Assembly: GCF_003933235.1 (NCBI RefSeq)
Contig: NZ_RWJI01000001.1
Span: forward strand, 1,432,001-1,496,000
Length of the DNA stretch: 64,000 nt
Direction: 5' to 3'
Source: Sphingorhabdus wooponensis
GTDB taxonomy: Bacteria > Pseudomonadota > Alphaproteobacteria > Sphingomonadales > Sphingomonadaceae
Every line of letters starts with the position of its first letter. The first letter of the stretch is position 1. The position numbers and the translations under genes are program-made. Under the pieces are notes generated by a model. That model did not search any database, was not told where the DNA came from, and was given only the letters and a program-made list of their open reading frames with translations. Below are positions 9,228-16,752 of this stretch, piece after piece.

Positions 9228-9298
9228 TTTTCTCTCTCCTCTTCCCTGTCACAAGACTGTCACTTTATGGAAAAGGTTTCAAGCAAATTTGGCAGTGG

Positions 9299-9937
9299 CT
9301 AGGGGAGCCCGAGAATCTTATGGTTCTGAAGGGATAAGCGCCATTTTGGCCGTTCCATGACAAAGCGCGTGGCCTCTGCGACATTGGCCGCATTTACACC
9401 TAAGTCGCCTGCATCCATCGGCTGAATAAGGAAATGGGCAAATTGCCATTGCTCCATGGCGTCAATGTTACTGGCGGGTTGCGGCCACACCAATTTCAAC
9501 TCATCGCCACGGCGGTGGATGACGTCTGATCCCGCCTTGGGGCTGATGCAGACCCAATCAATACCCGGATGCACCTCTATCGTGCCGTTGCTTTCAATCG
9601 CGATCTGGAACGCTTGGGCATGCAGCGCGTCGACGATTGCGTCGTCCACTTGCAACATGGGTTCGCCGCCCGTGATCACGACATAGCGATTTTCAGTGCC
9701 ATCGCCCCACAATGCGGCGACCTTGGCAGCTAATGCCTCGGCATCATAGCGCCCGCCATTTTCGCCATCCATGCCGACAAAATCGGTATCGCAAAATTGG
9801 CAAATGGCACTGGCGCGATCTTCCTCTCGCCCCGTCCACAAATTGCAGCCGGAAAAGCGCAAGAATACCGCGCGGCGGCCCGCATGCACGCCCTCCCCCT
9901 GCAAGGTCAGGAAAATCTCTTTAACCGCGTAGCTCAT
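9299..9937 (-). CDS. queE: 7-carboxy-7-deazaguanine synthase QueE
   Basis: A 212-residue radical SAM enzyme that rearranges 6-carboxytetrahydropterin to 7-carboxy-7-deazaguanine, the queuosine/7-deazaguanine core. The cluster cysteines C31, C46 and C49 are spaced CX14CX2C rather than the usual CX3CX2C, a variant known in a subgroup of proteobacterial QueE enzymes. The N-terminus FLTLQGEG and the later VITGGEPMLQ are standard for the family. The ATG overlaps the queC stop by 4 bp. Confidence 0.94.
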   Translation of the reverse strand: MSYAVKEIFLTLQGEGVHAGRRAVFLRFSGCNLWTGREEDRASAICQFCDTDFVGMDGENGGRYDAEALAAKVAALWGDGTENRYVVITGGEPMLQVDDAIVDALHAQAFQIAIESNGTIEVHPGIDWVCISPKAGSDVIHRRGDELKLVWPQPASNIDAMEQWQFAHFLIQPMDAGDLGVNAANVAEATRFVMERPKWRLSLQNHKILGLP

Positions 9938-10617
9938 GCGTAAATCGTCGGATCAAGCAGGCCCGCATCGGCAAAGCCCTTCGCGCGCAGGCGGCAAGCA
10001 TCGCATTGGCCGCAAGCCTTGTGGTCGGGACTTGGGTCATAACAGGACCAGCTCATCCCGGCATCCAGGCCAAGCCGTGCGGCCTCGCGCGCAATGTCGG
10101 CCTTGCTCATGTCCAGCAACGGCGTGTGGATTGTGAAAGAATCGCCCTCCACGCCTGCTTTGGTCGCGAGATTGGCTGTCGCCTCAAACGCGCGGATGAA
10201 TTCAGGGCGGCAATCGGGGTAACCGGAATAATCGAGCGCATTAACGCCGATCCAAAGGTCGCGGGCATCGCGCGCTTCGGCAAGGCCAAGACATAAAGAC
10301 AGGAATATCGTGTTACGCGCAGGCACATAGGTCACCGGAATTGCACCGGACTCGACGCCCTGCTTGGGCACATCAATATCCGCCGTCAGCGCCGACCCGC
10401 CAAAGCGCGTCAGGTCTAACGGTAAGACGATATGCTCCTTCGCCCCCAAATGCATGGCAATGCGCGCAGCGCTGTCCAGCTCGACACGGTGACGCTGATT
10501 ATAGTCAATGGTCAACGCAATCAGGTCATAGCCCGCCTCTCGTGCCAATCCGGCAACGACCATGGAATCAAGACCGCCGGACAAAAGGACGATTGCGGAT
10601 GTATTCTGTATGCTCAT
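9934..10617 (-). CDS. queC: 7-cyano-7-deazaguanine synthase QueC
   Basis: A 227-residue ATP-dependent enzyme converting the QueE product to preQ0. The PP-loop SGGLDS lies at 13-18, and the C-terminal zinc site is visible in SWSCYDPSPDHKACGQCDACR. Start is the ATG at 10617 after GGGGGCGGC; ATGs further upstream at 10641 and 10647 are in frame but lack a good ribosome site. The first 25 codons and 49 bp upstream are duplicated at 18574-18696 beyond the sulfatase block. This copy has an intact PP-loop and is the functional one. It is translationally coupled to queE. Confidence 0.95.
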   Translation of the reverse strand: MSIQNTSAIVLLSGGLDSMVVAGLAREAGYDLIALTIDYNQRHRVELDSAARIAMHLGAKEHIVLPLDLTRFGGSALTADIDVPKQGVESGAIPVTYVPARNTIFLSLCLGLAEARDARDLWIGVNALDYSGYPDCRPEFIRAFEATANLATKAGVEGDSFTIHTPLLDMSKADIAREAARLGLDAGMSWSCYDPSPDHKACGQCDACRLRAKGFADAGLLDPTIYA

Positions 10618-10666
10618 GCCGCCCCCATAGCCGTTCGACATGGGCAAAGTCGAGACTGCGTTATTG
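10544..10666. repeat. Direct repeat copy 1: queC 5' end and leader
   Basis: 123 bp covering the queC leader and first 25 codons. It aligns without gaps to 18574-18696 at a constant offset of 8030 bp; I count 15 mismatches (about 88% identity). The outer 28 bp (10639-10666) are identical in both copies. Similarity stops abruptly at both ends. The two copies are in the same orientation and bracket the sulfatase/dehalogenase block. Confidence 0.9.
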
Positions 10667-10739
10667 GAGTGGTTTAAGGGCTATGCACACCACATCCGTG
10701 CCCGCAGTGGTGACATCTATTAGGCTATGCCTTACGTGA

Positions 10740-12368
10740 TCAGTTGGCCCAATAGACATATTCCTGATCCTTCTTCCATGCTGCATTCAGCGGAACGTCA
10801 ATCCGGATCGCGCCTTCGAGCAGGCCGGGCCATAATGGCTTGGGAAGTCTAGCATTTTGTGCTTCAATCAACGCGCGCAGTTCCGCTACGCGCGCTGGTT
10901 CCTTAGAAGCTAAATTGAATCGTTCCGTAGGATCGGTGGCGAGGTTGAACAGCCACACCTTGTCGGGACGTTTGGAAATTTGCAATTTCCAGTCGCCCGC
11001 GCGGACAACCCGGTAATGCCCCGAACGCCAGAAGGTAATGTCGCGTTTTGGCCCAGCGCCAAGTAGGTTGAAGCTGTCCATCTTGCGATCACTGGGTATG
11101 TTAGCGCCCGTTGCTGCTGCAATCGTTGCAAACATATCCAGATGCTGCGCCACATCATTGCGTACCGTCCCCGGCGCGATTTTACCCGGCCAGCGCATCA
11201 GCATCGGCACCCGAATGCCGCCTTCAAAGAAAGTGCCTTTATACCCACGATAGGGCGTATTATGGTCCTTTATGCCTGTGTACCATGCGCCGCCATTGTC
11301 ACTGGTAAAGATAACGAGTGTATTCTCTTCAAGTCCGGTGTCCTTCAGTTTTTGCAGCACATCACCAATCCGCCGGTCAAGTTGGCGCATCATCGCGCCA
11401 TAGACGCGCTGGGTATGATCCTTAATCTGCGGCAGGGCGTCATAATCCGATTTCAGTGCCTGCAACGGCGTATGTGGCGCATTATATGCGAGATACATGA
11501 AGAAGGGACGGTTCTTATTTGCCTCAATCGCGGCCAATGCATTGTCGGTAAAATAGTCCGTCAGATGGCCCTTGGGACGAAAACGCTGACTGTCCCCCCA
11601 ATAGACGGCATATGGCAGATTTGCCCATAAAAAGCGGTCGATCGGATCCCATGGCAGCTTTGCGTTAACGACCTGCGGGTCATCTTCGGCCATGAACAAA
11701 TCCCCGCCGGAACGCATGCCAAGACTTTCGTCAAAACCCTGTGACGTTGGCCGCAATGGCTTGGCTTCACCCAGATGCCATTTGCCGATGTGGATATTAT
11801 GATAACCCTTGGCTTTCAAGACCTCGGGCAACATGATTTCTGCATTGGGTACCCCCATGTCAGGATAAGCGGGCAGGTCTTGGTTCAGCTCTTCATGATA
11901 GATGGGCGGATAAGGTGAATTGCCGCCGCTATGCGCCAGATTCGAAGCAAAAGCAGCTGGAACTGCGGTGAATTCAAACCCAAATCGTGTCGGATAACGC
12001 CCGGTCATCAACGCCGCGCGCGAAGGCGAGCATGTTGCATTGGCGGCATAGCCATTGGCAAAGCTGACACCCTGTTTGGCTATAGAATCGATATTGGGAG
12101 TCGGCACCGCTCCACCAGATACCCCGCCGCCGTACAGCGAAATGTCGTTCATCCCCAGATCATCAGCGACAATCAGGATGACATTGGTTGGACGTTTGCC
12201 TGAGGGCGCTACCGCCGGACCCTGCGCCCATGCAATGGGACGGTTTTCGGCAATGGGTTCTCGCCACTCGCCAATGATGCCGGGCAGATAGATTTTATAC
12301 TTCTGAAAACCCAAATAGCCTGCCCCGATGAAGAGCGCCAATGCTCCAATCCATATCCATTTTTTCAT
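10740..12368 (-). CDS. Formylglycine-type sulfatase (first of two)
   Basis: A 542-residue type I sulfatase with an N-terminal hydrophobic segment (about 4-18) acting as signal or anchor. Metal ligands DD at 69-70, and the active-site C113-S-P-S-R with following ALMTGRYPTR, match the formylglycine sulfatase signature, so C113 should be oxidised to formylglycine by the FGE encoded at 14869. The C-terminal half has TSDNGGAWYTG and the GYKGTFFEGGIRVPM signature. Start chosen at 12368 (GGAGA upstream), overlapping the preceding stop by 4 bp; the open frame runs further upstream. Substrate unknown. Confidence 0.93.
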   Translation of the reverse strand: MKKWIWIGALALFIGAGYLGFQKYKIYLPGIIGEWREPIAENRPIAWAQGPAVAPSGKRPTNVILIVADDLGMNDISLYGGGVSGGAVPTPNIDSIAKQGVSFANGYAANATCSPSRAALMTGRYPTRFGFEFTAVPAAFASNLAHSGGNSPYPPIYHEELNQDLPAYPDMGVPNAEIMLPEVLKAKGYHNIHIGKWHLGEAKPLRPTSQGFDESLGMRSGGDLFMAEDDPQVVNAKLPWDPIDRFLWANLPYAVYWGDSQRFRPKGHLTDYFTDNALAAIEANKNRPFFMYLAYNAPHTPLQALKSDYDALPQIKDHTQRVYGAMMRQLDRRIGDVLQKLKDTGLEENTLVIFTSDNGGAWYTGIKDHNTPYRGYKGTFFEGGIRVPMLMRWPGKIAPGTVRNDVAQHLDMFATIAAATGANIPSDRKMDSFNLLGAGPKRDITFWRSGHYRVVRAGDWKLQISKRPDKVWLFNLATDPTERFNLASKEPARVAELRALIEAQNARLPKPLWPGLLEGAIRIDVPLNAAWKKDQEYVYWAN

Positions 12369-12829
12369 GCAGAAATCTCCGGCTCGGTTAAACGTGATCG
12401 CTGCAGGGATAGCCATAGAAATAGCAAAATCACAGGTAACGAAACTAGGCTGGCATAATGTTCGGGCGGGTGATGACCGCTGATAGGTGCATGTTTTATC
12501 CAACCAGACCAGCTGAGCAACAGACGTTCTATGAAAGACACAAAAAGAAACAGCGGCACCAGCGCACGGTAGCGCATAGCCACCACTAGGGTAACTATGC
12601 CATGCGCAATCTGTGTCGCACCGGCCCAGGCAAACAGGCCAAAAATCAATGTTGGATTATGGCTAAGGTCCAAACCTGCAATCACACCAGCCCCCCCATC
12701 GGGCATGAAACTGTGGATCATCCCCGGCACAATCCAGAGGACACCGTAAAAAGCCAGAAACCAAGCTGCACCAGGTGAACCCCGATATTGGTCATTTGTG
12801 CTCAGTGGCAGGAAAGCGCGCATCTCCAA
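12365..12829 (-). CDS. Hypothetical multi-pass membrane protein
   Basis: A 154-residue protein with roughly four transmembrane helices (about 19-37, 60-85, 88-105 and 128-145). I do not recognise its family. It is coupled to the sulfatase by an ATGA overlap and lies 18 bp after the DUF423-like gene, so it belongs to the operon 14128 to 10740. It may help export or anchor, or be unrelated to the sulfatase; the sequence does not say. Confidence 0.7.
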   Translation of the reverse strand: MEMRAFLPLSTNDQYRGSPGAAWFLAFYGVLWIVPGMIHSFMPDGGAGVIAGLDLSHNPTLIFGLFAWAGATQIAHGIVTLVVAMRYRALVPLFLFVSFIERLLLSWSGWIKHAPISGHHPPEHYASLVSLPVILLFLWLSLQRSRLTEPEISA

Positions 12830-12847
12830 TGTTTTCCCAATCTCGAT

Positions 12848-13243
12848 TTACGTATCGATATTCCGCCCAGCCGCAAATATAATCATCCAGCCACTTGCCA
12901 TTATGACCGTTGCAATAGCCGTCAACCAGTTGGCTTCTTTCCAAAACCCTGCGGCTGCTATAAATTGAAGCAACGCGAACAGTGCCGATCCGCCGAGAAG
13001 AAAGGCCGGAGCGTGGCGCGCGTCATGTGCGCCAACATTCATAAATGTGGCACAGGCAATGCTGGCCATGCTGTGCATGAACTGAACTTGGGCGCCAAGC
13101 CGGACAATGGATGAGGTATCTTCCGCCAAATGTGCGGAGAGAATTAGTGCAACGACAGATGCGAGCGCGTTGACAGTGGCAAGCCGCATCCATAGCCGCC
13201 GGTTCCAGCACGTTTCTGGCGGCGACTGTCGCGCGGGCTTCAT
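12848..13243 (-). CDS. DUF423-like small membrane protein
   Basis: With the start at 13243 (overlapping the upstream stop by 4 bp) the product is 131 residues. It carries four hydrophobic segments and the pattern AHLAE...QVQFMHSMA...LLGGSALF, which resembles the DUF423/YgdD family of small membrane proteins. The open frame extends further upstream, but that part overlaps the preceding gene and reads like noise. Function unknown. Confidence 0.65.
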   Translation of the reverse strand: MKPARQSPPETCWNRRLWMRLATVNALASVVALILSAHLAEDTSSIVRLGAQVQFMHSMASIACATFMNVGAHDARHAPAFLLGGSALFALLQFIAAAGFWKEANWLTAIATVIMASGWMIIFAAGRNIDT

Positions 13244-13872
13244 GCGCGGTACGTCAACCAAAGGATGTGTGCCAGCGCCGCAAGCAGCGCCAGCAACAAT
13301 GCCACGGTGACCCGTGGGCTGACATAAAAGGACACCACACGCTGGGTTGGGAAAGAAAAAGTTGCCAGCGTACCGAGCAGCTTGTCTGGATGGCCTTCCA
13401 TAAAAATAGGGTCCATCACCAGCTTCATCATATCGCGCCGACTGCGGTAGCGCATCAGGCCAAAGATCGTCCAATCGGGATCAGCATCGGTGTTCCAAGC
13501 ATCAATATAGCCACCGACCTTGCGTCCAACCATACCGGGATGGCCCCCATTGCGAAATAGCACCGGCATGAAGCGTTTCGAATAACGCTTCAGTAGATCA
13601 AAGCCTTGAACCATTTGCCCCGTTTTGGGATCCTCAACCTGCTCCATCTGCGCTTTGACCAAATTGAGCATGACAAACTCGCGGCCGTCATCGGCTTCAA
13701 GGAACGCACGCATAACTTGCGAGCTATTTCCTGTGCCCTCAAAACGACCCGCCACCTGAGCCAGAAACGCATCAATCTCTGCAGGTTTTAATGGGCCGGA
13801 CCAATTATCATACCAGAACCGAAATGCACCATAAGCGATCAGCGCCGTGCCCCATATCATCCATAATGCCAT
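13240..13872 (-). CDS. Membrane-anchored dimeric alpha/beta-barrel protein (DUF1330/EthD-like)
   Basis: A 210-residue protein from the ATG at 13872. Hydrophobic helices lie at both ends (about 2-17 and 188-206), with a soluble middle containing FVMLNLVKA and WTIFGLMRYRSRRDMMKLV, a pattern seen in small ferredoxin-like alpha/beta-barrel families such as DUF1330. The longer open frame reaching 14109 overlaps the Cys-rich gene and is not needed. No catalytic residues can be named. Member of the sulfatase operon by spacing (4-bp gap before, 4-bp overlap after). Confidence 0.65.
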   Translation of the reverse strand: MALWMIWGTALIAYGAFRFWYDNWSGPLKPAEIDAFLAQVAGRFEGTGNSSQVMRAFLEADDGREFVMLNLVKAQMEQVEDPKTGQMVQGFDLLKRYSKRFMPVLFRNGGHPGMVGRKVGGYIDAWNTDADPDWTIFGLMRYRSRRDMMKLVMDPIFMEGHPDKLLGTLATFSFPTQRVVSFYVSPRVTVALLLALLAALAHILWLTYRA

Positions 13873-13876
13873 GTCT

Positions 13877-14128
13877 CTAACTACCTGCCTTCTTGGCGCG
13901 CTCAGCATCGCGCCGCGCCTTTGCTGCCGCTTGACAGGCAGGCGACGTTTTTTGGATATTTTTGATGAGGCAGGCGCGGACATTTTCCCGGCTAAAGCTT
14001 GCCAATTCCGCGGCGCAATATTTACGGATATCTGGCATGCACGCCGTGCGGACACTGTCCTGTGCCAATAACGGTGCGGCAGAAAATAGGAGGCCAGACA
14101 CCGCCACAATACATAATGCTTTAACCAT
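13877..14128 (-). CDS. Small exported Cys-containing protein
   Basis: 83 residues: a clear signal peptide ending near LLAQD (about 22), then a mature part with cysteines at 30, 38, 53 and 64 in the order CMPDIRKYC...CLIKNIQKTSPAC. The pattern resembles single cysteine-rich GLG1-type repeats found in exported alphaproteobacterial proteins, probably with two disulfides. First gene of the leftward operon, immediately downstream of the palindrome at 14162-14192, so probably controlled through it. Confidence 0.7.
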   Translation of the reverse strand: MVKALCIVAVSGLLFSAAPLLAQDSVRTACMPDIRKYCAAELASFSRENVRACLIKNIQKTSPACQAAAKARRDAERAKKAGS

Positions 14129-14161
14129 TTTTAGCTTTATCCTTTTTGAACAACGCTGCCT

Positions 14162-14192
14162 AATATTATGGCATTAATTGTGCCATAATATT
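14162..14192. promoter_or_regulatory. Perfect 12-bp-arm palindrome, probable TetR operator
   Basis: Two 12-bp arms (AATATTATGGCA and its exact reverse complement) separated by 7 bp. It sits in the 84-bp gap between the divergent Cys-rich gene and the tetR gene, the usual position for an operator controlling both directions. Assignment to the neighbouring TetR protein is inference from position. Confidence 0.7.
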
Positions 14193-14212
14193 TTTGCAAT
14201 CGCTTTTGTCGC

Positions 14213-14869
14213 TTGCGCCAGCGTCTTTTTGCCGCAAAACATAACAGCATGACCAGCGCATCGCACAAAATGACGTCAACCGTGAAAACGCCTTTGGCCG
14301 ATGGCCGACGCGAACGCAGCCGGTCTAGTCGCTCAAAGATAGTCGCTGCTATGGTAGAACTGGTCGGTAAAGGCGATGTCGCGCCGAGTGCTGCGCGTGT
14401 TGCGGATGTCGCAGGCGTAGGGCTACGCTCGGTATTTCGACACTTTGACGATATGGACGAGCTTTACCGCGAAATGGGAGAGGTGATTGAGGCGCAAGTA
14501 ATGCCCATCATCCTTGAACCGCCCATAGGCGCCAATTGGAAGGAAAAGCTGTTCGACATCGCTGACCGGCGCGCCAAAGTTTTCGAGACCATTCTGCCTT
14601 ATCGAATTTCAGCCAATCTCAAACGCTTCCAGTCGTCCTATTTGATGCAAGACTATCGCCGGATGTTGCGGCTCGAATGCGACACAATCGAGGTGCATTT
14701 GCCCATGGCGGTAAAAGCCGATGTGGTGGGAACCCGTGGTCTCAATGTCATATTGAGTTTCCAAACATGGAGACTTCTAAGACATGATCAGGAACTGCCT
14801 TTTGAGGACGCCAAGGCTGTCGTGCGGCGTTTGCTCAGCGATGCCATATCGAGCATGGCGGAGGATTGA
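14213..14869 (+). CDS. TetR/AcrR family transcriptional regulator
   Basis: Up to 218 residues; ATGs at 14249 and 14270 are alternative starts, and none has a strong ribosome site. The helix-turn-helix spans about residues 40-85, with AARVADVAGVGLRSVFRHFDDMDELY as the recognition region. The C-terminal ligand domain is family-typical in length. It is divergent from the sulfatase operon across a perfect palindrome and overlaps the FGE gene by one base, so it probably represses both until an inducer (perhaps a substrate of this block) is present. Confidence 0.85.
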   Translation: MRQRLFAAKHNSMTSASHKMTSTVKTPLADGRRERSRSSRSKIVAAMVELVGKGDVAPSAARVADVAGVGLRSVFRHFDDMDELYREMGEVIEAQVMPIILEPPIGANWKEKLFDIADRRAKVFETILPYRISANLKRFQSSYLMQDYRRMLRLECDTIEVHLPMAVKADVVGTRGLNVILSFQTWRLLRHDQELPFEDAKAVVRRLLSDAISSMAED

Positions 14870-15780
14870 TGCAACGCTTTGGGTTTGTTCTCGGCTTAAT
14901 GCTGCTGCCTGGGTGCAGCGATGCACCCAAGTCGACCGATAAAATCTGCACTGGTCTGTCAGGCAATGATATGGTCTGGGTGCCCGGCGGCAGCTTCGTG
15001 ATGGGTGACGATCCGCATTACCCTGAGGAAGGCCCGCCGCAGACAGTCACGGTCAAAGGGTTCTGGATTGACGCCCATGAAGTGACCAACGCCGAATTCG
15101 CAGCCTTTGTAAAGGCGACTGGTTACAAGACCATAGCGGAACGTAATCCTCCCAAGCTGCCCGACGCGCCGCCAGACATGCTGGTTCCGGGCTCTGCTGT
15201 GTTCAATGTCCCGTCGGACGCAGACCCACGTTGGTGGCGCTGGGTGCCGGGCGCACATTGGCGGCACCCGTCAGGATTGCAGGAGAGCATCGTCGGGCGA
15301 GATCACGAACCTGTCGTCCAGATCGCCTATCAGGATGCAGAGGCCTATGCGAAATGGGTAGGGAAAGAATTGCCAAGCGAGGTACAGTGGGAATATGCCG
15401 CACGCGGCGGCGCGACGGCTCTGCCGGAGCCGATTGATGCACAGGGCCGACCACAAGCAAATTATTATCAAGGTGTCTTCCCGGTCAAAAACCTGAATAG
15501 CGATGGTTATATCGGTCGCGCGCCTGTGGGCTGTTTCCAACCAAACGGATTTGGTTTGTATGATATGATCGGTAATGTGTGGGAATGGACGAGCGCCAGC
15601 GGATTGCGCCCCGACGCTAGCGAACCGGTTAAAGTCATAAAAGGCGGATCCTATCTCTGCGCCGCCAATTATTGCGCACGTTATCGCCCCGCCGCACGTC
15701 AGTTTCAGGAACGCGGGCTCGGGACCGATCATATCGGGTTTAGGCTTATTGATACGAAGAAGGTGGGACCAGCTTCTTGA
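14869..15780 (+). CDS. Formylglycine-generating enzyme family protein, predicted lipoprotein
   Basis: A 303-residue protein that would oxidise the active-site cysteine of sulfatases to formylglycine. The N-terminus is a short hydrophobic signal ending LLPGC with C16 as lipidation site. The fold is FGE-sulfatase: MVWVPGGSFVMGDD, WVGKELPSEVQWEYAARGG and GNVWEWTS. The two copper-binding catalytic cysteines are present as C264 and C269 in SYLCAANYCARYR, which separates a true FGE from catalytically dead relatives. ATG at 14869 preceded by GGAGG; coupled to tetR. Lies between two sulfatase genes. Confidence 0.92.
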   Translation: MQRFGFVLGLMLLPGCSDAPKSTDKICTGLSGNDMVWVPGGSFVMGDDPHYPEEGPPQTVTVKGFWIDAHEVTNAEFAAFVKATGYKTIAERNPPKLPDAPPDMLVPGSAVFNVPSDADPRWWRWVPGAHWRHPSGLQESIVGRDHEPVVQIAYQDAEAYAKWVGKELPSEVQWEYAARGGATALPEPIDAQGRPQANYYQGVFPVKNLNSDGYIGRAPVGCFQPNGFGLYDMIGNVWEWTSASGLRPDASEPVKVIKGGSYLCAANYCARYRPAARQFQERGLGTDHIGFRLIDTKKVGPAS

Positions 15781-15782
15781 CC

Positions 15783-15820
15783 TGTCATTCATAATATGAC
15801 ACTTAAAGTGTCAATATAAT
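15783..15820 (+). promoter_or_regulatory. Promoter with overlapping palindromic operator
   Basis: TGACACTT-A-AAGTGTCA (15797-15813) is a perfect 8-bp-arm palindrome. It overlaps a second inverted repeat TGTCAT-N7-ATGACA (15783-15801). A consensus -10 TATAAT follows at 15815-15820, then AAAGGGG before the dehalogenase ATG. A repressor bound here would block the promoter. The sequence differs from the palindrome at 14162, so a different regulator is likely. Confidence 0.65.
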
Positions 15821-15840
15821 TTAACTAAAGGGGTAAAGCT

Positions 15841-16731
15841 ATGAAAGTCCTTCGCACGCCCGATAGCGCCTTTGCCAATATCCACGATTTTCCTTTTGCG
15901 CCAAATTATCTGGAAATTGCTGATCCGTCAGATGGCACACCATTGCGCGTGCATTATGTGGATGAAGGGCCGCGCGATGCGCCAGTGGTGTTGATGATGC
16001 ATGGCGAGCCAAGCTGGAGCTACCTCTATCGCCACATGATTGGCCCAGTAGTAGCGGCAGGCTTTCGCGTGATCGCGCCGGACCTTATTGGCTTTGGCAA
16101 ATCGGACAAGCCAACCAAAAAAACCGACTATAGCTATGCCCGCCATGTGGGCTGGATGCGGCAGTGGATTGAAGCGCTCGACTTGAATAACATGACCCTC
16201 GTGTGTCAGGATTGGGGATCGCTGATCGGCCTGCGCCTTGTCGCGGACATGCCGGATCGCTTTGCCAGCGTCGTTTTGTCCAATGGCGGCTTGCCAGAAG
16301 GCGGTCCTGCACCCCGCGCCTTTGCCATTTGGCGTGCCTTTTCTAAATGGAGCCCATTCTTCCCGATCGGCAGAATCGTCAACGCTGGGGCAAAGCGCGC
16401 GCTCAGCGCTGATGAAATTGCCGCTTATGACGCGCCGTTCCCTGACAGCCGATATAAAGCCGGTGCCCGGATATTCCCGACCTTTGTTCCATTTGAGAAT
16501 AATGTCGCGATCCCCGATCAGAAGCGCGCCTGGCAAGTGTTTGAGAAATGGGACAAGCCGTTTTTATGCTGCTTCAGCGATGGTGATCCCGTGACACGCG
16601 GCGGCGAAAGCAGGTTCATCGGCCGCGTTCCTGGCACTGAGGGTCAGCCGCATTGCACGTTGAAAGGCGGCCACTTCATTCAGGAAAATGATCCGCAAGG
16701 CTTCGTCGACTGCATTCTAAAAATATTATAG
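15841..16731 (+). CDS. Haloalkane dehalogenase (subfamily I-like)
   Basis: A 296-residue alpha/beta hydrolase that hydrolyses carbon-halogen bonds. Visible: HGEPSWSYLYR at 54-64 (E56 and the tryptophans place it with DhlA-type enzymes), nucleophile D124 in VCQDWGS, probable acid D249 in FSDGDP, and catalytic H278 in KGGHFIQEN. W125 next to the nucleophile is the usual halide-binding residue. The cap domain has normal length. It has its own promoter with operator just upstream. Activity on a halogenated substrate is a family-level prediction. Confidence 0.9.
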   Translation: MKVLRTPDSAFANIHDFPFAPNYLEIADPSDGTPLRVHYVDEGPRDAPVVLMMHGEPSWSYLYRHMIGPVVAAGFRVIAPDLIGFGKSDKPTKKTDYSYARHVGWMRQWIEALDLNNMTLVCQDWGSLIGLRLVADMPDRFASVVLSNGGLPEGGPAPRAFAIWRAFSKWSPFFPIGRIVNAGAKRALSADEIAAYDAPFPDSRYKAGARIFPTFVPFENNVAIPDQKRAWQVFEKWDKPFLCCFSDGDPVTRGGESRFIGRVPGTEGQPHCTLKGGHFIQENDPQGFVDCILKIL

Positions 16732-16752
16732 ATGTGACGATGTTGCGAGCCG

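Noticed and set aside
10618-10739. preQ1 riboswitch upstream of queC
   Set aside because: The leader lacks a recognisable C-rich loop and A-rich tail pattern; the conserved 28-bp block reads more like a promoter/leader element. A covariance-model search would settle it.
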